A stretch of 64,000 bases of DNA from Alteraurantiacibacter aestuarii (lineage in GTDB: Bacteria > Pseudomonadota > Alphaproteobacteria > Sphingomonadales > Sphingomonadaceae): contig NZ_WTYY01000002.1 in NCBI RefSeq assembly GCF_009827405.1, forward strand, positions 1 to 64,000, in the 5' to 3' direction. The position numbers and the translations under genes were made by a program. This document shows positions 36,924-45,582 of the stretch, piece by piece. Numbering within the stretch: the stretch's first letter is position 1; every line of letters starts with the position of its first letter. The notes below the pieces were generated by a model. That model searched no databases, was not told where the DNA came from, and was given only the letters and a program-made list of their open reading frames with translations.

Positions 36924-37048
36924 CCAGCAAAGATCGCGAGAACCGGCCGAGGCCGGACGCGATCAGGGTATGCCGGGGGTTACTGGAGTTGAGGGATTGG
37001 ACGCCAAAGGTCTGCCACGCAAGCGAATCCGGAGCGCGTCGAATCTAG
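36920..37048 (+). CDS. Possible 42-residue ORF with strong ribosome site; HTH-like remnant
   Basis: A 42-codon ORF preceded by AAGGAG eight bases upstream (36906-36911) and overlapping the previous tiny ORF by ATGA. The segment IRVCRGLLELRDWTP followed by ESGARRI loosely resembles the first helices of an XRE-type HTH domain (compare R-ARALLG and SGVSRRTI patterns), so it may be a truncated regulator. The likeness is weak. Together with the 26-codon ORF it is all I can see in this gap. Confidence 0.3.
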   Translation: MTSKDRENRPRPDAIRVCRGLLELRDWTPKVCHASESGARRI

Positions 37049-37057
37049 GCTGTTCAG

Positions 37058-37951
37058 CTAGCCTTTGAAGCAATACTCTCGATGCCATTGGAGAAATGTC
37101 GGATGCGGACGCGAAGCCATGCGCTCTGGCGTAAGAGCCTTTCCAGTCTTGTTGAGAATGGCCTCCACACTACTTCGATCATTCACTTGCCGAGAGATGA
37201 GAATATCCAGATCGTCGGATAGACCAATCAATCCACGATCAAACATCCAATGGACTGTGCCTGACAAGGCAATGCCATTTTGGATGCTATCGGGGCCTTT
37301 GTGCTCGACTGGTCGGATATGCGCGGCTTCGGTCTCTGCCCGCCCTCCTCCATTAATGAGCTTCCAACCCGTCATGGCGCACTTGCTATCGTAAGCGGCT
37401 AGGACTGCCCGCCGAAAGAGGCGGTCGCGTTTTTTTCGTGAGAGCAGCGTCTGAACAATCGGCCTCTCGATCTCGAAAGACGTTTGCACTTCCCGAACGC
37501 GGTTCTCATCCTCCCCATGGTCAATTCTAGGGAGAATGTCCTCATCATCTGGCAAGCCAGCCTCGACGATGCGGGCAAAGTCGGTACCAGATAGTGGCCG
37601 CACCGCAGATTGAGCGCGACCTGAAAGAGCGCCCGCATCGTTGAGCAGACCTCGCTCTATCGGTCCTTCTGGTCCGCTGAATGGAACCCTATTTGCGAAG
37701 TCAATGTAAGTACCGGGTTCGATTAGCGCGAGATACATACCCCGATTGGTGGGGTCCGGAATAATCTTCTCGACCTTCGCGGCAGCGAAGTAGCCCCTGG
37801 AATTCGGGACTTTTGTCGGTTCAAGATAGACTATCCAATTGCCAATGCTCGGCTCAGCACGACCCAGATATTGCGGAGGGAATTGATAGCGCTCAGCCGG
37901 ACTGTCGTTGTAAATTGAATCTGCTCGATGGATGAACACGCCGAACGACAT
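37058..37951 (-). CDS. HNH endonuclease with possible N-terminal reader domain
   Basis: A 297-residue protein. The C-terminal HNH_2-type nuclease reads AHIRPVEHKG, SIQNGIALSG and VHWMFDRGLI, giving His211, Asn225 and His234, with a CAMTGW lead-in at about 190. The N-terminal 100 residues (FPPQYLGRAEPSIGNWIVYL and GYFAAAKVEKI) look like a PUA/EVE-type modified-base reader fused to HNH, the layout of some modification-dependent restriction enzymes. The ATG at 37951 follows GGAG; an upstream GTG at 37966 lacks good spacing. G+C and codon use are visibly lower than in neighbouring genes, consistent with transfer. The restriction role is inference. Confidence 0.8.
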   Translation of the reverse strand: MSFGVFIHRADSIYNDSPAERYQFPPQYLGRAEPSIGNWIVYLEPTKVPNSRGYFAAAKVEKIIPDPTNRGMYLALIEPGTYIDFANRVPFSGPEGPIERGLLNDAGALSGRAQSAVRPLSGTDFARIVEAGLPDDEDILPRIDHGEDENRVREVQTSFEIERPIVQTLLSRKKRDRLFRRAVLAAYDSKCAMTGWKLINGGGRAETEAAHIRPVEHKGPDSIQNGIALSGTVHWMFDRGLIGLSDDLDILISRQVNDRSSVEAILNKTGKALTPERMASRPHPTFLQWHREYCFKG

Positions 37952-37961
37952 TTTCTTAGAC

Positions 37962-38021
37962 TCCACCCCTCACCCATCCGCAAGGCAGCGATTAACGCCG
38001 CCTGCGGATTGCTCACATCAC
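37962..38021 (-). pseudogene. Degenerate duplicate of the lepA 3' end
   Basis: These 60 bases align without gaps to the lepA 3' end (38405-38464) at about 80 percent identity. On the minus strand they read [17 protein letters not shown], against LepA's [17 protein letters not shown]. The copy lies just upstream of the HNH gene and abuts the DUF6481 stop. The rest of lepA is absent. It may be a displaced target-site copy from an integration event or an old duplication. Confidence 0.65.
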
Positions 38022-38329
38022 CGTTTGCGCTTCTTCCTCGCCGCATAGCGGGCGTCGCGGGCGGCTTTCAGTTCTTCCTCGGTTGGTTCTGGCACCTTGG
38101 CTGCGTTCGCGGCGGCGATCTTGTCGGCTTTGGCCTGCTCGATCGCGGCCTTGCGGGCGCGGCTCTTTTCGGCGGCGGCGGCTTCGCGGGCGAGCCTTGC
38201 TGCCTTGCGCTGGGCCAGGACCTCAGGATCCACGGGCGGCTTGTCGGCGAGCTTTTTCAGCGCCTTTTCGCGTGCCTTCTGGGCCAGAGCAGTGCGCTCC
38301 TCGAAACCGGGTTCTTTGTATGCAGCCAT
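38018..38329 (-). CDS. DUF6481-family protein
   Basis: A 103-residue, very charged helical protein starting MAAYKEPGFEERTALAQKAR. The PPVDPEVLAQRKAARLARE block and the basic C-terminus RYAARKKRKR match DUF6481, a sphingomonad-enriched family of unknown function. A nucleic-acid-binding role is only suggested by the lysine/arginine content. It sits between the lepA-tail duplicate and lepA. Confidence 0.8.
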   Translation of the reverse strand: MAAYKEPGFEERTALAQKAREKALKKLADKPPVDPEVLAQRKAARLAREAAAAEKSRARKAAIEQAKADKIAAANAAKVPEPTEEELKAARDARYAARKKRKR

Positions 38330-38404
38330 GATTAATTGCGTTCTTTTCTGGTTAGCCGGGGTTGGACCGGCCGGAAATTCAGGCGTGACCGGGCAGGCGT
38401 TCGC

Positions 38405-40225
38405 CTACTCCTCGCCCATCCGCAGGGCTGCGATAAACGCCTCCTGCGGGATGCTGACATTGCCATATTCGCGCATCTTGGCTTTGCCCTTCTTCTGCTT
38501 TTCGAGCAGCTTTTTCTTGCGGCTGATATCGCCGCCATAACATTTGGCGGTAACGTCCTTGCGCATGGCGGCAATGGTTTCGCGGGCGATGACCTTGCCA
38601 CCTATAGCAGCCTGCACGGGAATTTTGAACAGGTGACGGGGAATGAGGTCCTTCAGCCGCTCGCACATGTGGCGGCCGCGTGCCTCGGCCACGCCGCGAT
38701 GGACGATCATCGACAGCGCGTCCACCGGATCGCCGTTGACCAGAATGCTCATCTTCACCAGGTCGCCCTCACGCAGGCCGATCTGTTCGTAATCGAAGCT
38801 GGCATAGCCGCGGCTGATCGATTTCAGGCGGTCGTAGAAGTCGAACACCACTTCGTTGAGCGGCAGTTCATAGCTTACCTGCGCGCGCCCGCCGACATAG
38901 GTCAGATCGGTCTGGATGCCGCGCCGGTCCTGGCACAGCTTGAGGATCGATCCGAGATATTCGTCGGGCGTGTAGATGGTGGCCTTGATCCACGGCTCCT
39001 CGATCTTCTCGATCCGGCTGGGATCGGGGTAATCGGCGGGATTGTGGAGCATGATCTCCTCCGCCGGATCGGTTTTGGAGGCGCGCAGCTGGATGCGGTA
39101 GAACACCGATGGCGCGGTGGTGATCAGGTCCAGATCATATTCGCGGGTCAGGCGTTCCTGGATGATCTCCAGATGCAGCAGCCCCAGGAAGCCGCAGCGA
39201 AAGCCAAAGCCCAGCGCGGCGCTGGTTTCCATCTCGAAAGTGAAGCTGGCATCGTTGAGGCGCAGGCGCGAGATGCTTTCGCGCAGCTTCTCGAAATCGG
39301 CGGCATCGACCGGGAACAGCCCGCAGAACACCACCGGCTGCACTTCCTTGTAGCCGGGCAAGGCCTCGCTCGCACCGTTCTTCACCGTGGTGATGGTGTC
39401 ACCCACGCGCGCCTGCTCGACTTCCTTGATCTGCGCGGTGATGATGCCGATTTCGCCCGGCCCCAGTTCCGGCAATAGTTCCAGCTTGGGGCGCATGCAG
39501 CCCACGCGGTCCACCAGATGGTTGGTGCCGCCCTGCATGAAGGTGATGTTCAGCCCCTTGGTGATCACGCCCTGCATCACCCGCACCAGGATGACGACGC
39601 CGAGATACTGGTCATACCAGCTATCGACCAGCATGGCCTTGAGCGGAGCGTTGCGATCACCCTTGGGCGGAGGAATCTTGGCCACGATGGCTTCGAGCAC
39701 ATCCTTGATCCCGATGCCCGATTTGGCGCTGGTGAGCACGGCATCGCTGGCATCGATGCCGATGATGTCCTCAATCTCCGCGCGCACCTTCTCCGGCTCT
39801 GCGGCGGGCAGATCGATCTTGTTGATGACGGGCACGATCTCATGGTCGTGTTCGATCGACTGATAGACGTTGGCAAGCGTCTGCGCTTCCACGCCCTGCG
39901 CCGCGTCCACCACCAGCAGCGCGCCTTCGCACGCGGCCAGGGAGCGGCTCACCTCATAGGCGAAATCGACGTGGCCGGGCGTGTCCATGAGGTTGAGCTC
40001 ATAGGTCCTGCCGTCCTTGGCGGTGTAGTTCAGGCGCACGGTCTGCGCCTTGATGGTGATCCCGCGCTCGCGCTCAATATCCATATTGTCGAGCACCTGC
40101 TCGCTCATCTCACGCTCCGTCAGGCCGCCGGTCTCCTGAATCAGGCGATCGGCCAGCGTGCTCTTGCCGTGGTCAATATGGGCGATGATGCTGAAGTTAC
40201 GGATCAGCGACATATCTGTAGACAT
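38405..40225 (-). CDS. lepA: Translation elongation factor 4
   Basis: A 606-residue LepA, the ribosome back-translocase GTPase. GTPase motifs are [10 protein letters not shown] (G1), the switch I threonine in GITIKAQT (G2), DTPGHVDF (G3), NKIDLP (G4) and SAKSGIG (G5). The LepA-specific C-terminal domain ends [20 protein letters not shown] followed by [12 protein letters not shown]. The length is normal. An imperfect copy of its last 60 bases lies 440 bases downstream. Confidence 0.97.
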   Translation of the reverse strand: MSTDMSLIRNFSIIAHIDHGKSTLADRLIQETGGLTEREMSEQVLDNMDIERERGITIKAQTVRLNYTAKDGRTYELNLMDTPGHVDFAYEVSRSLAACEGALLVVDAAQGVEAQTLANVYQSIEHDHEIVPVINKIDLPAAEPEKVRAEIEDIIGIDASDAVLTSAKSGIGIKDVLEAIVAKIPPPKGDRNAPLKAMLVDSWYDQYLGVVILVRVMQGVITKGLNITFMQGGTNHLVDRVGCMRPKLELLPELGPGEIGIITAQIKEVEQARVGDTITTVKNGASEALPGYKEVQPVVFCGLFPVDAADFEKLRESISRLRLNDASFTFEMETSAALGFGFRCGFLGLLHLEIIQERLTREYDLDLITTAPSVFYRIQLRASKTDPAEEIMLHNPADYPDPSRIEKIEEPWIKATIYTPDEYLGSILKLCQDRRGIQTDLTYVGGRAQVSYELPLNEVVFDFYDRLKSISRGYASFDYEQIGLREGDLVKMSILVNGDPVDALSMIVHRGVAEARGRHMCERLKDLIPRHLFKIPVQAAIGGKVIARETIAAMRKDVTAKCYGGDISRKKKLLEKQKKGKAKMREYGNVSIPQEAFIAALRMGEE

Positions 40226-40286
40226 GCGCCGCCTCTAGCCGCCCTTCTCCCCCGTGTCAGCAGTCAGACGCAAGCAACGCGCCTTT

Positions 40287-42488
40287 TTATGCTGCGCGGC
40301 TCGATGCGGATGACACATCCACCTGCATGAAACGCCGTGCGCGGGCGGGCGCGGGGCTTACCGGGGCGGTGCTGTCTGCGCTCAGCGATGCCAGCGGCAT
40401 GCCCGCTGCGGCCAGCTGATAGGGCGATACGCGGTGGCGCGTGCACAGGCCATTGGCCCCGTCGCTGATCAGCGGTGTTTCAAACTGCACGCCCTGTGTG
40501 GCATCCTGCGAACGCCGCACCATTGCCACGGCCAGCTGGCCGCCGCCCAGGTCCAGCACCAGATCGGTGCCGATGGGAACATCCAGCAGCCCTTCGATCA
40601 TCGCACCGGTGCGCGACAGATTGCGCAGCACGGCATCATAGCGGTGATCCTCATGGATCACACCAATGCGCCGATACAGCGTGCGCCGGTCTGACCGGTG
40701 CTTTGCCGGACCGACCGGCTCGTAGATGAAATCACCCGATGCGAGCTTTTCCATCACCACGTCCTGGCAGACCGGGCGGGAGAAGATGAAGCCCTGGATC
40801 TGCGTGGCGCCAAGTCCCAGCAGCAACCGCAGCTCGTCCATCGCCTCCACGCCCTCTGCCGTGGTCTGCATGTCCAGCGCGTGGGCCAGGCTGATGATGG
40901 CAGTAATGATGGCGGCGTTGGGATTGCCTTCCTCGCAGCACCCGCGCACGAAATTCTGATCGATCTTGATCTTCTCGAACGGGGCGCGGCGCAGATAGGC
41001 GAGCGAGGAATAGCCGGTGCCGAAATCATCCAGCGAGAGGCGCACGCCCATTTTGGTCAGCTTGGCGAAGATGGCGTCGACCATGGAGCTTTCCCCCATG
41101 AACACGCCTTCGGTAATCTCCAGCTCCAGCCGGTTGGCGCGCAGGCCGGTTTCGTCCAGGATCGTGGCCACCAGCGATGGCAGGCCGCCGGCAAAGAACT
41201 GCTGGGCCGAGATATTCACCGAAACGCGGATGTCGCCCGGCCACTGCATTGCATCCGTGCACGCCCGGCGCAGCGACCATTCGCTGATCCGGCTGATCAG
41301 GTTGATCTCTTCGGCCACGGTGATGAAGGTGCCGGGGCCGATAGCCCCCAGTTCCGGATGATCCCAGCGCATCAGCGCTTCGAATGCGATAACCTTGTGA
41401 TCCGTGCTGCGGACGATCGGCTGGTAGTGCATCGTCAGTTCATCATTGACGATGGCGTCGGCCAGTTCCTCACCGATCTCGCGCTGACGGCGGGCATCAT
41501 TGGCCAGGTCGCTGGAATAAAAGCGGTATTGCCCGCGCCCTCCGGCCTTGGAGGCATAGAGCGCAAGGTCGGCGCTCTTGACCAGTTCCTGCCGGTTCAG
41601 CCCGTCATACGGAGCAATGGCGATGCCGATTGACGCGCCGATGGTGGCCCGGTCACCGTTCAGCGAATAAGGCTGGGAAACCATCTGGATGATTTTCTTG
41701 CACAGTTCACCCAGCTTCCCGCGATCATCCACATCGGGCACGATGATCTGGAATTCATCGCCGCCCAGCCTGCCGATCTCCGCAGGTGCGACAACAATGC
41801 GCTGCAACCGCTGCGCGACCTGCCGCAGCAATTCATCACCGGCCGGGTGGCCAAGCGTGTCATTGACCTTCTTGAACTTGTCCAGATCCATCATCAGCAA
41901 GGCGCAGGACCGTTTGGCGACGCGATAGGATGCGAGGATGGAATCGAGCCGCTTTTCCATGCGGTGACGATTGGCCAGACTTGTCAGCGTATCGTATTGC
42001 GCCAGCTGCGATTCACTGCGCTGGCGGACAAATTCGGATGAAATGTCCTTTGCGCTGCCACGAAAACCGATGAATCTTTCCGCCTCGTCGTAATGCGGCC
42101 GCCCGGTGATGCTCCACCATTGCGCGTCATCCTCGCCTCTCAGCCGCACTACAAGATCGCGGAATCTGGTGCGCGATCCGAGGAAGAAGCTTAGCGGTCT
42201 CTCACCCTCCTTGTCGCTGCTTTCATCGAAAGTCTCGATCAGCTCGGCAAGCGACTGGCCGACAACCTGCTTGCCGTCGCCAAATTTCTTGGCCGCGGAG
42301 TTGGAGAGATAGGTGAGCCGGTTCTCCGCATCGGTGGCCCAGAACCAGCCGATCTCGTTCTCTTCGAAGGCATCAAGCATGGCCAGCCGTGCGGCCTGGT
42401 CGATCTGAACCTGAGGGGATTTTTCACGCACAGCTGCGGAGTTGGCGGAGCTGCCACCCACTTTCCGCAACATGTTTCGTACAACCAT
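40287..42488 (-). CDS. PAS-GGDEF-EAL-PilZ cyclic di-GMP protein
   Basis: A 733-residue cytoplasmic protein. A PAS domain (residues about 40-150, NEIGWFWATDAENRLTYLSN) is followed by GGDEF (GRLGGDEFQIIVPD, about 245), EAL (VIAFEALMRWDHPELG, about 350, with LDDFGTGYSSL) and a C-terminal PilZ domain (RRTLYRRIGVI and RNLSRTGAMIEG). GGDEF and EAL are both intact, so it could make or degrade cyclic di-GMP. The ATG at 42488 was preferred to a TTG at 42548. It lies 115 bases after a paralogue with the same C-terminal layout. Confidence 0.9.
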   Translation of the reverse strand: MVVRNMLRKVGGSSANSAAVREKSPQVQIDQAARLAMLDAFEENEIGWFWATDAENRLTYLSNSAAKKFGDGKQVVGQSLAELIETFDESSDKEGERPLSFFLGSRTRFRDLVVRLRGEDDAQWWSITGRPHYDEAERFIGFRGSAKDISSEFVRQRSESQLAQYDTLTSLANRHRMEKRLDSILASYRVAKRSCALLMMDLDKFKKVNDTLGHPAGDELLRQVAQRLQRIVVAPAEIGRLGGDEFQIIVPDVDDRGKLGELCKKIIQMVSQPYSLNGDRATIGASIGIAIAPYDGLNRQELVKSADLALYASKAGGRGQYRFYSSDLANDARRQREIGEELADAIVNDELTMHYQPIVRSTDHKVIAFEALMRWDHPELGAIGPGTFITVAEEINLISRISEWSLRRACTDAMQWPGDIRVSVNISAQQFFAGGLPSLVATILDETGLRANRLELEITEGVFMGESSMVDAIFAKLTKMGVRLSLDDFGTGYSSLAYLRRAPFEKIKIDQNFVRGCCEEGNPNAAIITAIISLAHALDMQTTAEGVEAMDELRLLLGLGATQIQGFIFSRPVCQDVVMEKLASGDFIYEPVGPAKHRSDRRTLYRRIGVIHEDHRYDAVLRNLSRTGAMIEGLLDVPIGTDLVLDLGGGQLAVAMVRRSQDATQGVQFETPLISDGANGLCTRHRVSPYQLAAAGMPLASLSADSTAPVSPAPARARRFMQVDVSSASSRAA

Positions 42489-42603
42489 TTCCCGTCGAAC
42501 CCCCCAAGGCACTGCCAACGGGGAAAGACCCCGACTGATGGGGATCAAGTGTAAAGGATCAGAGTTACCAAATCCTTAATTCGTCACTTCGGCGGCGATT
42601 GCG

Positions 42604-45429
42604 CTAGCTGGCCTTCTTGAGTTCACCGTTAACCACGGGCTGTGGAGAAGCCCCCAGAACTGCCAGAATACGGCCCGCGGCATCGCGCTGCAGCGGGTTT
42701 GCAAACTCCACGCCCATCTTGTTCTCCTCGCACCAGCGCGATGTGCAGGCGACGTAATAATCCTGTGAAATCTGGAGCTTGAACACCGTTCCATCGGGCA
42801 CATTCCACAGGCCTTCAATCAAGGCGCCAGTGGTCGAGATATTGCGGATGGTGCCGTTATACAGCGTATCGCAATGGTCCAGAACAACCCGGCGCAGCAT
42901 GGACTGTCGCGGCGCACGGGCCGAACGCGGACCATTGGCAATTGCCGCAAGACCCGATTCCAGCCGCTCCAGCGCCGCCTCGGCATTGAGCGGACGCTCA
43001 TAAATATAGCCCTGCACGTGGCTGCAACCATGCATGCGCACCAGTTCCAGCTCGTCCAGCGTCTCCACCCCTTCGGCGGTGGTTTCCATACCCAGCGCAT
43101 GGGCCAGGCTGGTAATGGAAGCGATGATGGCGCCGTTGCGGCTGCCTTCCTGCGTGGCCCCGCGCACAAAGCTCTGGTCAATCTTGATCTTGTCGAATGG
43201 CGCTTTCTTGAGATAGCCGAGCGAGGAATAGCCCGTGCCGAAATCATCCAGCGCCAGACGCACGCCGATCTGCTTGAGCGCGGCGAACATCGCATCGGTG
43301 CCCTCATCGTCGGACAGAAACACGCTTTCAGTGATTTCCAGCTCCAGCCGATCGGCACAAACGCCGGCCTGAGCCAGCGCGCTGGTAACCACGCCCGGCA
43401 GATTGGGACTGGAGAATTGCAGCGGTGAAACATTGACGGCGACCCGCACATCTTCCGGCATCTTTGCCATGTCATGGCATGCGGTGCGCAGCGCCCATTC
43501 GCCCAGTTGTGCAATCAGCCCGGTGTCCTCGGCAGTCTGGATGAAGCGGGACGGAGGAATCCAGCCCTTGACCGGATGATGCCAGCGCAACAGCGCCTCG
43601 AACCCGGCAATCTTCTCCGTCGCGGTGCAGATGACCGGCTGATAATAGACCTGCAGGTCACCCTTGGCGATGGCATCGCGCAGATCCTCTTCCATCTGCG
43701 CGCGGGCCTCGGCCTCGGCATGCAGGTCCTCGGCATAGAAGTGATAGCGGCCACGGCCCGCATCCTTGGCGGCATAGAGCGCAAGATCGCCATTGCGGAT
43801 CAGGTCGTCGCTCGTCTCACCGTCTTCGGGGGCAAGCGCAATGCCGATGGAAACGCCGATCACCACCCGCTGGCCATCAATGGCATAGGGCTGCGAAAGC
43901 GCGTGAATGATCTCGCGCGCCAGATCGGCCAGTATCTCGCGCTGGTTGCGGCCCGGCACGATGACCTTGAATTCATCGCCGCCCAGACGCCCGACCTGGC
44001 CCATCTTGCCAACTGCCCGCTCCAGCCGCTTGGCGACCTGCTTGAGCAGGGCATCGCCGGCCGGGTGGCCCATCGTGTCATTCACCTGCTTGAAGCGATC
44101 CAGATCCAGCAGCAGCACGGCGCATTCGCGATTGGCGACCTGCTGGGAGGTGAGGATCTTTTCCAGCGCCTGGGTAATCTGGAAGCGATTGGCGAGGCCG
44201 GTCAGCGAATCGAACTTGGCCAGCCGCGAAGCCTCTTCCTGGCTGCGCCTGCGCTCTGTCAGATCGGTTCCGGAACCGCGAAAGCCGACAAAATTGTTGA
44301 AGCTGTCATAGATCGGCCGACCGCTGACAGACCACCACAGTTCCTCCCTCCCATTGGCCGCGCGTACCGGCAGTTCCTTGAAGGCCGACCGGGCGGATAG
44401 ATGGAACATCAAGGTTCGCTGGCTCTCATCACCCGATACGTCGAGGTTGAACAGCTGCACCAGCGGCTGACCGATGAGGTTTTCGGAATTCAGGCCCAGC
44501 GATTCAGCGACCGGTCCCGAAACATAGGTGAGCAGAGAGCGGCGATCGGTTTCCCAGAACCAGCCCTGCCTTGTGCCTTCATAATCGGACAGAATGTCTC
44601 GCGCCCGCGTCTGCGCGCGTTCCTGCGCGGCGCGCAATTGCTGTTCACTCGATTGTTCGGCCAGCTGTTCGCGGTTCACAAAAATGGCAAGAACGGCTGC
44701 GGCCAGCAGCGCGGCAATGCCTGCCAGCGAGAAGCCGGAAATAATCGCCGAGCTCCAGATGGAAAATTGCGCGGCAAGGATCATGCCCGGCTGGCGGCGC
44801 AGATAGGCCGCGGCAATCGCCCCAACGCCAAGAAGACCGGCGCCCGCAACATCCCAGGGAAGATTCCCCTGCACTGCCCATTGGGTCATGCCAAAGCCGA
44901 ACAGCAGCAAGGGGGTGATAACCACGGCGAAAGTGCATGCTATCCGGCCAAACTGCGAAGCGTGGCCGGCAAAGCGGTGCGCGCGCCCGACCAGCGAGGC
45001 AATGGCGACGGCGGCCAGCAGGGTGATGGTGGTGACGACGCCCGGTCGCTCTCCGACAGTGACCATTCCCACGCCAACCGCCATCATCAGCGTCAGGACC
45101 AGATAGGGCCAGCGGTGAGGAAACAATTCCTCGAAATTCGGCTGCGGCGCGGTCACCACCAATGCGCGCTCTGGCTGCACGTCACGGCGGGTGGTCATGC
45201 GCCTGTCAGGCGCCATTGCGGGTTTGCCGGCATTACCGGGATAGGCGGGACCGGGATAGGTAGAGGTAGAGGTAGAGGTAGAGGTAGAGGCTGGATGGGG
45301 CGCCAGCGCCTTTGAAATCGCCTTGATCTGCGGGGCAGAACCGGGAGGTTGCGCACGCACGGGGGCATCGCTCACGGATGATATATCCCGTGCGCCGCGT
45401 ATGCGCTGCAATTGTTTCGCCCCAACCAT
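42604..45429 (-). CDS. Membrane PAS-GGDEF-EAL-PilZ cyclic di-GMP protein
   Basis: A 941-residue protein with a low-complexity N-terminus (an ST repeat near residues 47-56), about six membrane helices (residues 105-255), a PAS domain (about 300-400, RQGWFWETDRRSLLTYVSG), GGDEF (GRLGGDEFKVIV, about 500), EAL (AGFEALLRWHHPVKG, with LDDFGTGYSSLGYL) and PilZ (RRVVLDHCDTLYNGTIRNIS). Both catalytic motifs are intact. The neighbouring downstream gene shares the PAS-GGDEF-EAL-PilZ order, suggesting duplication. A membrane or envelope signal is likely sensed. Confidence 0.9.
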   Translation of the reverse strand: MVGAKQLQRIRGARDISSVSDAPVRAQPPGSAPQIKAISKALAPHPASTSTSTSTSTYPGPAYPGNAGKPAMAPDRRMTTRRDVQPERALVVTAPQPNFEELFPHRWPYLVLTLMMAVGVGMVTVGERPGVVTTITLLAAVAIASLVGRAHRFAGHASQFGRIACTFAVVITPLLLFGFGMTQWAVQGNLPWDVAGAGLLGVGAIAAAYLRRQPGMILAAQFSIWSSAIISGFSLAGIAALLAAAVLAIFVNREQLAEQSSEQQLRAAQERAQTRARDILSDYEGTRQGWFWETDRRSLLTYVSGPVAESLGLNSENLIGQPLVQLFNLDVSGDESQRTLMFHLSARSAFKELPVRAANGREELWWSVSGRPIYDSFNNFVGFRGSGTDLTERRRSQEEASRLAKFDSLTGLANRFQITQALEKILTSQQVANRECAVLLLDLDRFKQVNDTMGHPAGDALLKQVAKRLERAVGKMGQVGRLGGDEFKVIVPGRNQREILADLAREIIHALSQPYAIDGQRVVIGVSIGIALAPEDGETSDDLIRNGDLALYAAKDAGRGRYHFYAEDLHAEAEARAQMEEDLRDAIAKGDLQVYYQPVICTATEKIAGFEALLRWHHPVKGWIPPSRFIQTAEDTGLIAQLGEWALRTACHDMAKMPEDVRVAVNVSPLQFSSPNLPGVVTSALAQAGVCADRLELEITESVFLSDDEGTDAMFAALKQIGVRLALDDFGTGYSSLGYLKKAPFDKIKIDQSFVRGATQEGSRNGAIIASITSLAHALGMETTAEGVETLDELELVRMHGCSHVQGYIYERPLNAEAALERLESGLAAIANGPRSARAPRQSMLRRVVLDHCDTLYNGTIRNISTTGALIEGLWNVPDGTVFKLQISQDYYVACTSRWCEENKMGVEFANPLQRDAAGRILAVLGASPQPVVNGELKKAS
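45261..45290 (-). repeat. Hexanucleotide microsatellite (TAGAGG)5 in coding sequence
   Basis: Five perfect TAGAGG units encode the Ser-Thr dipeptide run in the N-terminus of the membrane GGDEF-EAL protein. Being six bases long, gains or losses stay in frame and would only change linker length. Confidence 0.9.
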
Positions 45430-45582
45430 GCCGGATGCATTGCAGCAGTTGGCTTTGAAAAAGAGTTAACCGGCAGGTGAGAAACGGTCGCCTGCCTGAA
45501 GGTAATTCCTCGCCTTCGCGGGCACTTGAGTGGCCGCGCTTTCGAGTTACTATCGCCCCACCTGCCAGTTGAGGGGGTATTG

